Below, in pieces: positions 1-10,554 of a DNA stretch of 64,000 nt; the stretch's first letter is position 1, and every line of letters begins with the position of its first letter. The stretch is from Sarcocystis neurona (lineage: Eukaryota; Apicomplexa; Conoidasida; Eucoccidiorida; Sarcocystidae). The notes below the pieces were generated by a model. It saw only the letters and a list, made by a program, of their open reading frames with translations. It ran no database searches and was not told the DNA's origin. A program made the translations under genes and the position numbers. The stretch lies in contig KL647290.1 of assembly GCA_000727475.1 (NCBI GenBank), forward strand, positions 392,843 through 456,842, read 5' to 3'.

Positions 1-4
1 CCTC

Positions 5-52
<48 letters not shown>

Positions 53-245
53 GTATTTCTGTGTAGAGAGCTGCCGGCATTTCTCCTATTCGTACATGTG
101 TGTGTCCCCCTCTCTCTCGACATATATGTGTACAGATGTATATGTCTCTACAGAGCTGCGTGCGCTTCTTCTATACATACAAGGAGGCGTCCCTCTCTCT
201 CTATATATATGTATACCTGTGGTAGATTCTCATATTCCTTCATGT
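1..245. repeat. CT and AT microsatellites
   Basis: Runs of CT followed by AT dinucleotides with interspersed GTATA/CATATA steps. Short open frames here are products of the repeat. No coding evidence was seen. Confidence 0.9.
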
Positions 246-1426
246 AGGGAGAATCAAAATTGCCGGCTTTTTCTTCGCAAGCGCTTCAGGCGCGTGGCGT
301 CTTAGCAGGTCTTGTTGTAACGCGTTTGCTGTTTCTGCTGCTGTTGCTCCGTCTCTCATGCACGTTGACGTCCGTAGCGTTTCGTGTGCAACTTCCCTGA
401 TGCAGTTAAAAATAAGCGGCGGGACTGTTCACTTCTGTACGTATAGGCGTGTCCACGTATATGTACATACATACACGGGTATGTAGAACAATTTCTTGCC
501 ACTCTGTATGACGAGATGTAAATCCACATCTCAACATTGCGGAACTCTATCTCTGGCTCATGGATGAAGTGATACTGTACACCTGCCTAGAAGAGAGAGA
601 AAAAGACAGAAAGAGAGAGAAAAGGAAAAAGTTGGAAATTTGCTGCATGCGCACGCCCGGGGAGTGCGATAGTCGCAGACACTCACTCTTGAACAGCGCT
701 TCACACGCAGTCCTCTTCCTAATGGACACGTGAGTCTGTACATACTTACACACATATATATATATAATGTATTTAAAAATTTATACATATATATATGTCC
801 CTATACCTATCGCTATATATATATACTTATATATACATATATATATACTTATCTCTATTTGTGTATTTATGTCTATTTATCCATTTATCGATCTATGTAT
901 ATAAATATATGCGTGAGCAATGGTGTGGACGGAATAGTGTCACCAGGTGTACGTGGAGAGGGAGGACTGGCGCCAGAAGAATCTCCAGGTAGTTCATGTG
1001 TCGCAAAATATTTCCTCTCTCTGCGTCTCTGCACTCCGTCTGCCGTTCCTTTTCCTTTGCGTGCGCTGCTCTGGGGGAACTTGCAGAGCCGACGCTCCGC
1101 TGGATCCTCCGCTGCTGCTGGCCGATGGCCCCCCTCACGGCGTCGAAGTCTTGTACGTTCCCTTACCCTCTTTTTCTTCACTTTCTCTTTCTCTGTTCAC
1201 CTTATGTGTCCGCACATTTACGTACAATCTTGCAGCTGTACACAGAGGCAGTTGCATAACATCTCCGTATTTTCATACATAGAGACGGGAGAGAAACACA
1301 GAGAGAAGGCAAGCGACAAAGAGAGAGAAAGGAGAGGGCGTGGCAGGAGTAGTGTGCGCGTCACTTCTGTGGGTATAGAGCTGGAGAGAACTGGTGGCAT
1401 GTCGCCTGCGTATTTTTTTCCCCAAG
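246..1426. other. Left flank, no assignable gene
   Basis: Contains a TA-rich microsatellite stretch at about 750-910, whose frames read Tyr-Ile-Tyr repeats. A possible short + exon lies after the acceptor at 1085-1090, but all three frames and the opposite strand are open there, so it is not called. Confidence 0.5.
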
Positions 1427-1504
1427 TCGCAGTGGCCCTGGCCAGACTTTCAGTCGCTGAGATTCGACAGCGACTCACGTCCACAGGGTTGGCGGTGGGG
1501 AAAT
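1427..1504 (+). CDS. Candidate exon with SAP-like helix motif
   Basis: A pyrimidine-rich tract ending in AAG (1411-1426) precedes a 78-nt open stretch that ends at a good donor (AAAT|GTATGT, 1504/1505). It reads 25 codons containing ARLSVAEIRQRLTSTGL. This resembles the core of a SAP motif (hydrophobic-x-V-x-E-hydrophobic-R-x-x-L-x-x-x-G-L), a DNA/RNA-binding helix-extension-helix found in nuclear proteins. Only one exon is seen, with neither a start nor flanking exons fixed. The minus strand is also open across it. It may belong to an upstream gene or, less likely, to the peptidase gene that follows. Confidence 0.3.
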
Positions 1505-2333
1505 GTATGTAGTCGCTCGCTTTCTTCTTGTGTGGCGCGGCCAGCAGAAACGAAGAGAAGGACGAACAGTGAGAGCGACGGTTCACACACACAGACACAC
1601 AGACGGCGGTCGTTGTTCTCTTCGTATTTACGTGTCTGGGACGTCTACGTGGATTTCTCACAAGTGTGCTACCGCAGCAGTGTAAGCTGGCGAGCTTTAG
1701 CTGCAGAGAACTGGTGTTTCCAAGCGTCTTCCTAGATAAACATATTCGGTCGTAGCCGTGATAGATACCACATGAGGACTCGCGTAGTCGAAGAAGAGTC
1801 GTCAACCGCACACAACGTCGCAGGTGGGGCACTTCTCTGTAAAAATTTTTTTGCCACGAGAGAATCGTCGCTCTGAGACGCCTCGGAGATGTATGCGTGC
1901 CACAGCAACACGTTCTCGACAGCCACCTTATATGGGGAAAGAAGAGGTGTGGGGGTGTCGCTGCTGCTGCATCAGACAAACAGCTTCCTTCACATTCATT
2001 ACGCCCCCTGGGGGAAGGGCACTCGCGCAGGCGTGCACGCGCGAATGTGGGGTGTCGTGGGGTTCGTCAACAGAGCACGATAGGGCAACCGACCCACCAC
2101 AAGCAGCAGCGACAGCAGCGTGAGGAACGCCTCGGGAAAAAAAAGAGCAGTCGGGCAACGGCTGCGGCAGTCGAAAGGGGCTAGGACGGGATAGTCGAGA
2201 CTATTACTGGCGGGGAGTAGCAGCAGTAGCAGCAGGTGTCAGGCTGCGTCTGTCTGTGTAGGGAGAGTAGTGGTAGAGGAGGCAGGCAGGACAGCTGTTT
2301 TATCTCCTGCTATTTTGGCCCGCATGTTCCAAG
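1505..2333. other. Region upstream of the peptidase ORF
   Basis: Possible additional exons: short open stretches after acceptors near 1545, 1660 and 1823, none with family similarity. CAG-type triplets appear from about 2100. It could hold the 5' exons or promoter of the S9A gene. I could not resolve which. Confidence 0.4.
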
Positions 2334-5300
2334 ATGTTGCCTCGCCCGACTTGCATGTGGTATCCAGCAGCCCCAAGGCAGTCTCAGCCGCGCGTTAGGA
2401 TTCGCTTTGCTGTTGTGGGGTGTGCACCTGCTTTTTGTAGCGGAGACCGCCTCCTCTTTTTTGATGTTTCTTTTTTCAACCGCCTCCGCATCTATGAAGC
2501 GTCGCGCTCTGGTCTAGTTGCTGCCGCTGCTTCTGGTGCTGCTGCCCGTTCTGGTGCTGGCGCCCGTCCTGCACCAAGTGCTGCTGCCTCTTCTGCTGCG
2601 ATTCCTGCAGCCACGGGTAGTGCTGCTGTTGCCTCTACGCCTGCGGCGCACGGTACTTCTCAGCCACCCCTTCCTGCTGCTGCTGTCACTGCTGCTGCTA
2701 CCGGCTCCAGTCCAACGTGTCTGCCAGCTGCGTGTCAGTCACTTCTCTACTTTGGCCGTCAGCAGCAGAACAGCGGTGGCAACACCAGCAGCAAACAGTC
2801 CTTGCACATTCATATGAGAGGAGAAGCTCTTTTGCAGCCTCCATACGACACACAGCCACTGCTGCGACAAGTCTGCTGTATCTCGCCCTTTTTCTTTTCT
2901 GATCTTGACATTTCTGCGTTTGGCGTGGCCCTCTACGGACGGCTTCCGCCCAGTCGCCCGGCTGTGTTTTTGCTAAAAGAAAACAGAAAGAGAGTGCAGC
3001 CGCGAAAGAGGCACGTGTGGCACGCGTTGCCTTCTGCACAGCACCACCACCGTGACGTGCAGCTGCAGTGGTACTCCACACATCACCGTCATGCCAGGCA
3101 GCTCCAGCAGCAGCATCGCAGGCCACGGCGCACCCAGCAACGGCGGTGCCAGCAGCGCCAAATAAACCAACAGCAACGACTTAAACAGCGGCGTACGAGA
3201 CAGCAGGGCGGCAAGCAGCCGCACCTGCAGCTGCTGCGGTCCGCGGCGAGCATTCGGCCCTCCCTCTGTTGTAGACACGACGATCGGGCTGTCGATAGTA
3301 GAGTCACAGAAGAAGGCGCAGCGTCGACGACTCGAAGGGCTGACGACGGCAATATGTCGCCTCTAGAGTTTTCAGAGAAACACGAGCTGTATGTAGACGT
3401 TGATCTGCGCAGGTACTTACCTTCTACCATTGCTACACAACCAACAGAGGCACCAACACACTTACAGTTGACGAAGGTGCACTCAAAATACACTAACGGG
3501 TCCCAGTGGAGTGTACGTACACCGCAGATCTGGAGAGACACGCAGAGGCTGGTAGAACATACCGACTGGAGTGGCCGTACACTGCAGGTGTGGGCTGAAC
3601 CACAGCGCCAGATGGATGGAATGAAGACACACCAACAGGGAGAAGAGAAGCGAAAGCAACCGCCACAGGTGCCTTTCCTGTGGAAGGCGGGCACGCTCCT
3701 GCCCGCCGTGAACACCGACTTCACATCTCCTTTCCTTCTGCTTTCGATTCAGTCAGTCAATCAACCTCCGCTGCAGCTGCTTCTGGACATGCGCAGAGAG
3801 CGACTGTTTCTTCCTCCGTCTGAGCAACAAGACCAGGTGCTGCACCTGCGGAAGGAAGCGCAGCTACAGCACAATTGTGTTATGAAGGCTGTCCAGAAGT
3901 TTCTCCGGTTTGCCTCTGTGCCAGGTCTCCCGTCTCCAGTTTCAGGGCGACGTCCTGCCGTTGCTTCTACTGGAGCTCCACATGCAGTTTTCGATGCTTC
4001 TCGCGATGGAACTGCCGCCGCAGAGACTGGTGGGACTGAATCCACAGCTGCAGCTAATCCTGGTGCTTCTCGTTGCACTGCTGTTACGACAAACACCGAT
4101 AACGTTAGTTTCCCTGCTGCTGCCCACGCAGCAGGTCTTCACTGCCAAATGGCCGCTGCACCCCCTTCTGCCCAAGAAGGCGCCGGTGCTGCTGCCGAGG
4201 AACCTGGCCGTGTCACTGCTGCTGCCAGCGATGACTCTACCTACGCACGGACGACGATTGCGTACGTTCCCTCTCGCGACGGCAGCACTGCTATCCCTGT
4301 AACTCTGCTGCTACCTGCTGGGGCATCCTCCGTAACTGTGAGAAATCCTGCCGCTTCTCTTTCTTCTCTGCTATGTGAGCAACAGCGTAATGCAACACCT
4401 AGAGAGGACGGAGGCGAAGTGATCAAGTCAGCACATGCATCGGTGAGTAGCTGCAACGGCAAGAGCAGCACTTCTATGAGAAGGACATGCAGCCGGGGGG
4501 GCACCGTCAGTATGGTCGGTGGCAGCAGGAGGCACACGGGAAAGAATATCACGAGGAATCCCTGCTTGTTTGCATGTGTGCATGCAACATCACCGATGCG
4601 TTTTCTGGTGCTGTGCTACGGGGCCTACAAGCAACCACAACAAGTCGGCTTTTCTCCGTTGATCTCCCTGCTCTTAACTTCACAAGCTGAGAGTGGTCGT
4701 ACCCGCGCGTGCGCTGATGTTGATGCGCCTGCTACTACTGCGAGTGTCGTTGCGTCGTGCGTTCCCTGGGGAGTGGTTATAGCACACACTAGAGGTGAAG
4801 GAGCTGCTGTTTCTGAGGGACTATCCTGTGGAAGAGGAGCGAGGAAATATGAAGGAATTACTGACTTAGAAGATGTGTTGCAGTGGCTTTTGGCGTGCAA
4901 TCTTACCCGTAGAGATCTGCTTGTGGTCAAGGCCTGCTCTGCTGGAGGCATTCTCGCTGCGGCACTTTACTCTTTGCAAGCAATGCGGCAGTATGCTGCT
5001 GCTGTTGTGCTCAAGCAACCCTTTGTGGATCCTTTAACCAGCTTCATTTCAACTACTATCGAGCAACAGCAACATCGACAGCAGCATCACGGGCGGCAAA
5101 AACACTCTCAACGACATAAGAGGCAACAGCAGCAGCGACAGCAGCAGCTCGGACAACGGCCGCAGCAGCAAAGGCAACAGCCCGAGCAGTGTGAGGAGCT
5201 TCAGCAGCTCCAGAAGAGTTCACGGACAGAACCACCGAACGTACAACTGCCACCAAGTGCAGTTGTACAACTCCGGCAGCGGGCAGACGAACAGAAGACG

Positions 5301-6827
5301 CAACACCAGACACAAGTGGAGTACCACGAGCATACGGTTGCACAATCTCAACAGCCGAGGCATCTGACTCGGCAGATAGAGTACACTAGACGCCCTCAGA
5401 AGTGCTCCGATGTTCCCGGTGGAGCAGAAGATTGCCGAAAACGCCAACGTGAGATGGTAAAGTTTTCTGCTCGCCCCTTCCACCTACGCGAAGAGAAAGA
5501 GCAAAACGTGCAGCCGACTGGAGAAGTTTTTTCCCCCTCTTGTGAGTCACACCAAGTAGACACGCACTTTCAGCGGAGCGAAGAGGCTTCTCGACTACAT
5601 ATGGGACTCGAGCATCACCACAGGTGTGAATTCAACGACAGCGGCAGCGCTGCTGAGGGCGTCGCTCCACGTGAATGCGACGACGTTACGCCTGAGTGCC
5701 AAGTTGCAGCAACCGACGAATTATTGTGTGCCCCTGCTGATGCGCTGGTGGCGATAGAGAGTGAGGAGTGGGGAAATCCATTCGCTTTCACCTCTCCCGC
5801 TGCGTCAGCTGCTGCATGCAATGCTGCATGTGACACCGCTTTCACAGCTGCACGCCCTGAAAACGTTGCAGGGTCGGCTTTCTGTCCTGCCCTACACTTC
5901 GAGGAAGAGATGCCTCTTTTTCTATTATCCATGCTGTCGTACAGCGCTGTGGACAACTTCCATCCGCCTCGGTGTTTTACGCCTCCGACACTCGCAACAC
6001 CAGCAGCAGCGAAGCGTGCAGAAATGGGACTTGGTGTACCTGATTCTGCTGCAGCTATTGAACATGATTCACTTTGCTGCAGCCGCTGCGGCAGCTGGCG
6101 CTGCTTAGGGAGTACGTACTGTCACGTGGAGATGCTTAGAAGCGAGGAAACTTGCAAAGACTTCGGCGAGAGTGCGGCATCGACCAGAAACTCAGCAGCC
6201 GCACGCTGCAGCCATGCCAGCAGTCGTAGAAGCAGTGAGAGCTGGAAAAAAAGCACTGGAACTTTGGGCGGTTTCCCTGCGGCTGCCAGCACTGCCACCA
6301 GCACATTCCGTAGACGAGAATGGCCGCACCTCTGGCTTTCGGCCTCAGTAGGTGACACAATTGTGGGATGCTGGCAATCTTGCGGCTTCCTCATGCGGCT
6401 ACAGGCGATGGATAGACTGCTGCAGCAGAAGCCAGACGGGAGCAAGACGCGTGTTCACCGCTACCAGCAGCGTGTCCAGCGACACACCCGCCAGCAGCAC
6501 TTTTATCAGCAAGAGAGTAATCAGCAGCAGCAGACAGAGCTGCAGCAAGAAGTACCGCGTGGTACTGGCTATCTACACAAGCCGCTAAAGGTGGTACAAA
6601 ATAAAGAGTTGCTACGCCCCTCGCAGCAGTTTTCGAATTTTCAGATTGATGAAGAGAAGGAGGAGTGGGCGGACCACCGCAGCAACATCGGAGCATGTGT
6701 TTATTTTCGGCTGGACGGCGCATATGTGGGACACATAGGCAGCTCAAATTATGCGGCCCGCTTGTTAGAGGATGCGGAAGAGATCTGCTTTCTCCTGAAA
6801 GCCACCGAAGTAGAATCCGCGGGTTGA
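2334..6827 (+). CDS. S9A serine peptidase (oligopeptidase B / prolyl oligopeptidase-like) with low-complexity insertions
   Basis: An uninterrupted 1497-codon frame. The C-terminal half matches family S9A, alpha/beta-hydrolase enzymes that cleave short peptides and are normally about 700 residues. In order: end of the beta-propeller around N-T-D-F-T-S...L-S-I-Q-S-V-N-Q-P-P (residues ~465-485); the strand SRDGSTAIPVTLLLP (~645-660); VVIAHTRGEG (~818); the nucleophile motif ACSAGG with Ser869; QPFVDPLTSF (~895); EEWGNP (~1143); LSYSAVDN (~1200); the acid in SVGDTIVGCW with Asp1341; and YVGHIGSS with His1467. All catalytic residues are present, so activity is plausible. Excess length comes from Ala/Pro/Gln-rich N-terminal sequence, an Ala/Thr-rich insert before the catalytic domain, and a roughly 240-residue Gln/His-rich insert just after PLTSF. 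Most of the propeller is not recognisable, so upstream exons are likely and the ATG at 2334 is only the first in frame. Cleavage specificity (basic versus proline) cannot be decided. Confidence 0.85.
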   Translation: MLPRPTCMWYPAAPRQSQPRVRIRFAVVGCAPAFCSGDRLLFFDVSFFNRLRIYEASRSGLVAAAASGAAARSGAGARPAPSAAASSAAIPAATGSAAVASTPAAHGTSQPPLPAAAVTAAATGSSPTCLPAACQSLLYFGRQQQNSGGNTSSKQSLHIHMRGEALLQPPYDTQPLLRQVCCISPFFFSDLDISAFGVALYGRLPPSRPAVFLLKENRKRVQPRKRHVWHALPSAQHHHRDVQLQWYSTHHRHARQLQQQHRRPRRTQQRRCQQRQINQQQRLKQRRTRQQGGKQPHLQLLRSAASIRPSLCCRHDDRAVDSRVTEEGAASTTRRADDGNMSPLEFSEKHELYVDVDLRRYLPSTIATQPTEAPTHLQLTKVHSKYTNGSQWSVRTPQIWRDTQRLVEHTDWSGRTLQVWAEPQRQMDGMKTHQQGEEKRKQPPQVPFLWKAGTLLPAVNTDFTSPFLLLSIQSVNQPPLQLLLDMRRERLFLPPSEQQDQVLHLRKEAQLQHNCVMKAVQKFLRFASVPGLPSPVSGRRPAVASTGAPHAVFDASRDGTAAAETGGTESTAAANPGASRCTAVTTNTDNVSFPAAAHAAGLHCQMAAAPPSAQEGAGAAAEEPGRVTAAASDDSTYARTTIAYVPSRDGSTAIPVTLLLPAGASSVTVRNPAASLSSLLCEQQRNATPREDGGEVIKSAHASVSSCNGKSSTSMRRTCSRGGTVSMVGGSRRHTGKNITRNPCLFACVHATSPMRFLVLCYGAYKQPQQVGFSPLISLLLTSQAESGRTRACADVDAPATTASVVASCVPWGVVIAHTRGEGAAVSEGLSCGRGARKYEGITDLEDVLQWLLACNLTRRDLLVVKACSAGGILAAALYSLQAMRQYAAAVVLKQPFVDPLTSFISTTIEQQQHRQQHHGRQKHSQRHKRQQQQRQQQLGQRPQQQRQQPEQCEELQQLQKSSRTEPPNVQLPPSAVVQLRQRADEQKTQHQTQVEYHEHTVAQSQQPRHLTRQIEYTRRPQKCSDVPGGAEDCRKRQREMVKFSARPFHLREEKEQNVQPTGEVFSPSCESHQVDTHFQRSEEASRLHMGLEHHHRCEFNDSGSAAEGVAPRECDDVTPECQVAATDELLCAPADALVAIESEEWGNPFAFTSPAASAAACNAACDTAFTAARPENVAGSAFCPALHFEEEMPLFLLSMLSYSAVDNFHPPRCFTPPTLATPAAAKRAEMGLGVPDSAAAIEHDSLCCSRCGSWRCLGSTYCHVEMLRSEETCKDFGESAASTRNSAAARCSHASSRRSSESWKKSTGTLGGFPAAASTATSTFRRREWPHLWLSASVGDTIVGCWQSCGFLMRLQAMDRLLQQKPDGSKTRVHRYQQRVQRHTRQQHFYQQESNQQQQTELQQEVPRGTGYLHKPLKVVQNKELLRPSQQFSNFQIDEEKEEWADHRSNIGACVYFRLDGAYVGHIGSSNYAARLLEDAEEICFLLKATEVESAG

Positions 6828-7460
6828 GAGGCACCTTGCAGCTGCTCTTTTTGCATGACCTCCCGGTCACAAAACGTGAGGAACCCTGATTGCTGTAGCA
6901 CAGAGGGCGCTGCCGCATTAGTGCAGTAACATGCTGTTGCGTGGCCGGTTCACACGCTAGCAGATCCCGTTCCGTAATACCAGAAAGTCCGCGCCCTCTT
7001 TATACTCCATGCATCTCTCACCCAAATGCGGTGCACTGCCCGGATATAATATATATATATATATATACGCGCACATATGCGGTAGCAACTCTGGACCGCA
7101 GGACTCCCAGAACGAAGCAGACTACAGAGGCACCAGCGGACGCGCGTTAACAGACTCTCTCACGTGGCATCTGTTGATGAGGTACATACGAGAAAGCAAA
7201 GGTGTCTGCAAGGACTGTTTAGTACGCACCTGTGCGTGTAAAGGATATGCGCCTGGCTTCTTCTACAACAGCAACATATATTTGTTGCGGGAATCGTGTT
7301 TCTGTCCCGATATTTGTTGAACGCCGATGTGCGTTACTCCGAATGAATTGCAGGTAAATAGTCTCTCTCTCTCTCTAGGCCTCCACGTATATTTGACTAT
7401 ACACATAAATACATATATACGTAAATCGGTGGAGTTACCTGCGTAAGTCGTGTGATGCAG
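6828..7460. other. 3' flank of the S9A gene
   Basis: Includes a TA dinucleotide tract at about 7046-7066 and a CT tract at about 7361-7377. No convincing coding stretch was seen. Confidence 0.6.
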
Positions 7461-7821
7461 ACAGCCATGTTCAAGCTTAAACGTGGGTACGTGGTATAGG
7501 GCTGAGCCTGTGGCCAGTGAGCTGCAAGAGCCAAGCGACGAAAGGAGGAGCTGCCGCAAGTACAGCGAATGCAACAGCAGCACTGGAGACGTCCCCGTTA
7601 CAGCTGCTGTACTACGGCACGTGTGCACACAAATCAACCCCGGTCGCGCACCAGCAGTAACAGGTGAATTTTTCCACACATGCACTGCAGCAGCTGCGCG
7701 TCAACTGAAGCACCGACGGCAGCAGGCAAAGCGCTTGCCGGGGCAACACCACCATCCAACACATGTGTATGCACCGCCGGCTCGAGCAGCGGAAATTTTG
7801 GGGGCAAAAACAGCAGGGTGA
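7461..7821 (+). CDS. Candidate + strand exon(s), unidentified
   Basis: An open stretch following an acceptor-like GATGCAG (7454-7460) and ending in TGA. The reading (WYRAEPVASELQEPSDERR...) has a protein-like composition, unlike the surrounding repeat-derived frames. A good donor (ACAG|GTGAAT at about 7663) and an acceptor (CTGCAG at about 7690) lie inside it and would remove 27 nt in frame, so the frame holds with or without splicing. There is no ATG at the 5' end, so it would be an internal or terminal exon. No family was recognised. Confidence 0.35.
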
Positions 7822-8516
7822 AGTGGGTATCACCTGACGAGGATGTTACGACTGCCGATGATACGAAATGTAGAGTTGCGGGAGAGATTTGTTGCTCACG
7901 CAGTGTTGTCCATCCCGGCGTGATGATGAGTCATACGACTTTGACACACAACTACACGTATTAACAAGCGGAAGGTTCTATTCACCGACAAAACGACACA
8001 TGGACATACAGCCCAGAGATACGCATGTACACGAGCGTAGAGTTGGGTACTCGCATACACGTCCTTCCATACATTTACATCTCTCTATCGCTTTCCACGT
8101 TTGTGGCTAAGTACTTTCTGCACATACATTGCCTTCTCTTTGCTCTCCCTGCGTGCGTGTGTGCACATATCTATTTACAAATATATATGTATGTATTTTT
8201 AGACGAACGTATTCTTAGGCAAACGCAAACGCATTATACACGTGACTACGTACCTGTAGAAAGAGTCACACTCGCACAAGGCGGTGGAGTGCAGTATTTT
8301 TTACTACCGCAACCTCGCTTCCTGTCTGTTATTTTCTCCGTAGCAGAGAAGCATAACATCTTTCCGTTCTTCAGTTGACTACGCAACAGCACCCATGCCA
8401 TTGCTTTTCTTGCGCATATACAACCAGCAACTGGGCTTCCCGTCTTGTGCACGATGCTCGTATCAGAGCCTCTGTAGCTGTCGCTGATTCTGTTTGCTTC
8501 CCCTGGAGTGCTGTTG
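7822..8516. other. Intergenic, nothing assignable
   Basis: A second + frame through 7680-7964 overlaps the candidate exon above. The rest is AT/CT-rich with no motif. The 3' end of the minus-strand gene begins at 8517. Confidence 0.5.
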
Positions 8517-8890
8517 CTACATTTGTAGGGCGTCCTCCTGCAGCTCTAGTCGGTGCCAGTCAGGACCTCCGGCCAGCAGCAACTCGTACTTAAGATTTCC
8601 CTGCGAATCAACTAGCCTCCACAAGTGCGGTAGGCATGTCCGCACGCGGTCACGTGCTACTGATGGGAAGCGGACTGCCACAGCTGGTCCTGCATATGGG
8701 CGAACACCGCTCCTTTGATACTGCTGAAACCGCGTCCGCGGTGCCATAATCACCAGGTCACCGGGCCCTGCTGCTGCTCCTTCTCTCTCCTGCTGCTGCC
8801 GCCGCCGCCGCTCCGCTTCTTCCTGCAGAAGCTGCATTTCCTGTGTAATGGGGAACAACGCCAGCGCCTCCGCAGTGGGAACGAGTCGTT
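8517..8890 (-). CDS. Terminal exon of unidentified coiled-coil/Gln-rich protein
   Basis: On the minus strand a strong acceptor (GTGCCTGCAG|AACGA) at 8891/8890 opens 374 nt: 2 nt completing a codon, 123 codons and a stop. The first part, RLVPTAEALALFPITQEMQL, runs into a charged Gln/Arg-rich helix (LLQEEAERRRRQQQEREG). A non-repetitive segment follows (LVIMAPRTRFQQYQ, then LWRLVDSQGNLKYELLLAGG, DWHRLELQEDALQM). The 2-nt phase exactly complements the upstream exon 10554-10308, which ends in phase 1, so the junction codon reads GAA (Glu). I do not recognise the family. It is clearly coding because it is non-repetitive, splice-consistent and ends in a stop. Confidence 0.72.
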
Positions 8891-10307
8891 CTGCAGGCAC
8901 ACACAATTCAGGCATAGAAGTGTCACTCATAAGCCACACATATATGTAATTCAGTTACGACTGGCTTCACAGGGAAACCTACTTTGAAAAAGATTGGCGG
9001 GCGCCACTCGAAGCGCCGCCGCCTGAGCAGTGAAGCAATTCTCGACGGAGAACGAGGTAGCGTGTAGTAGTGTTTTTATTTTCTTTACTACGGAAGCTGT
9101 TGTGCGCTACAATCGAGCAAAATTACTTCAGAATGAATACGGAAAAAGGTAGCAAGTAGTAGACAAATTTGTAGAAATTTACAGAGAGAGGGGGACAAAC
9201 GTAGAGGAAATTGCATGTGTACTGCCGTATCTGTGGTGTTCCTGTGGCAGACGGATTTTCCACACAGAGAGAACCTCCCTACAGCAATACGGATGCACGC
9301 ATTTCCTCGTCCGGATTTCCCTTCTGTCAAAGTCTTCTTCAGAAGACCGAGAGTTATTACGATTATTCGATGTATATGGTTGTATGTACATGGTGCATGT
9401 GTTCTCCGTACAAACTTACACGAACATCTTTTTCAGTCTTCACTTTTGTCGTACGTAGACATCTCTGTGTAGACGCGTGTGTTCTTCTCAGTTTTCTACA
9501 CACGCATATACTGTCTCTTGAAGCGGTCTTATGAACTAATCGTGCCCCACATACGTATATATGTATATTTGGCCATAGTCAATATGTATATATGTGTCGC
9601 CATAGGAAATATGTATACATACTTGGCCATAGTCGATATGTATATATTTTTGGCCATGGTCAATATGCAGATATATTCCAGCGATCCTCCCATCTGTTGA
9701 CGTGTAGCGATCCCCTCTCTGTCCCTCTGTACAAGCACGCTCTTATAAACAGATAACGTCCCCATACATATATGCACATACGTACGCATCTGCTACATAC
9801 AAGGGTGGAGCTCGCGTGGTTATATATATATATGTATATACATATATGTGTATATTACTGCAAGTGTATACTGCATATACGTCTACACGTGCTCGTCCCC
9901 GCATGCGTCCTACGTACACACACGTCCATTGATGGCGCGGCCGCAGAAGCACTCAGAGAGAAGCCGTTGTTACCGCCCTAGGAACTTCTGTCGGCGTGTG
10001 AGATGCTTAGGGATGCACCTAGACAGAAAAACTCGTCTTTTACGCACCGATGTGTGCAAAGCCCACGTTCGGTTCTTTCAGTATATATCTTGTCTCGTCG
10101 TAAGAAGCCGCATGTGCATGTGTCTACATGTGTCTGCTGCATCCACGTATGTGCGTACGTGTGCGTCCTCATACGCCTGTGGGTTGTTCGGTATGTACAT
10201 ACCTGTGTGTCTGCTGCAAACGGAGAGATACATGGATAAACACGAATAGGCCACAGGGACTGGCGTAACGGCTTTTCTTTTAATGGAGGACCAGTGGTAG
10301 CGCTAAC
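8891..10307 (-). other. Intron of the minus-strand gene
   Basis: Bounded by AAG|GTTAGC at 10308/10307 and CTGCAG at 8891. It contains the 30-bp minisatellite at 9556-9685 and TA runs at about 9822-9856. Two short minus frames (9088-9330 and 9978-10349) are open but look unremarkable. Confidence 0.6.
9556..9685. repeat. Four-copy ~30-33 bp minisatellite
   Basis: Four degenerate copies of TTGGCCATAGTCAATATG followed by TATATAT-type sequence, beginning near 9568, 9598, 9630 and 9652. On the minus strand one frame reads repeated T-M-A-K-x-x-Y-I, which is a product of the repeat. Confidence 0.75.
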
Positions 10308-10554
10308 CTTGCTGCTGCAGCTGCTGCTGCTCAGGTGTAAGCAGGGCAAGCATCTCGGCCTGTTGCCACAAGAGATACTTCCTCAGAAGATTGCTGCTGC
10401 CGCTGTACTGCTGCCGCATGCGTTGCAGACCCTGAAGCGTTGCTAGCTTGCGCAGCGGCAATGTTTTGCTTTTCTTCTGGTCCTTCGTATGCTTCTCTTC
10501 CTCTCTCTTCCCTTCGTCTTCGTCGAGGACAACTAAGTCCTGTGTCACCTGCAC
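10308..10554 (-). CDS. Internal exon of the same unidentified minus-strand gene
   Basis: The acceptor CTGCTGCTTTAG|GTGCAG at 10555/10554 and the donor CAAG|GTTAGC at 10308/10307 bound 247 nt, phase 0 in and phase 1 out. The product starts VQVTQDLVVLDEDEGKREEE. It continues as a Lys-rich linker, then a helical segment (LRKLATLQGLQRMRQQYSG, NLLRKYLLWQQAEMLALL), and ends in Gln repeats. It joins in phase to 8890-8517. Exons further upstream must exist because this one has no ATG. A purely acidic/basic helical protein such as a transcription or RNA-processing cofactor is possible, but no domain is diagnostic. Confidence 0.72.

Noticed and set aside
1218..1979. 253-codon minus ORF
   Set aside because: No domain, compositionally mixed with CT-derived Ser/Leu runs, and conflicts with a + exon having good splice sites. 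Neither is certain.
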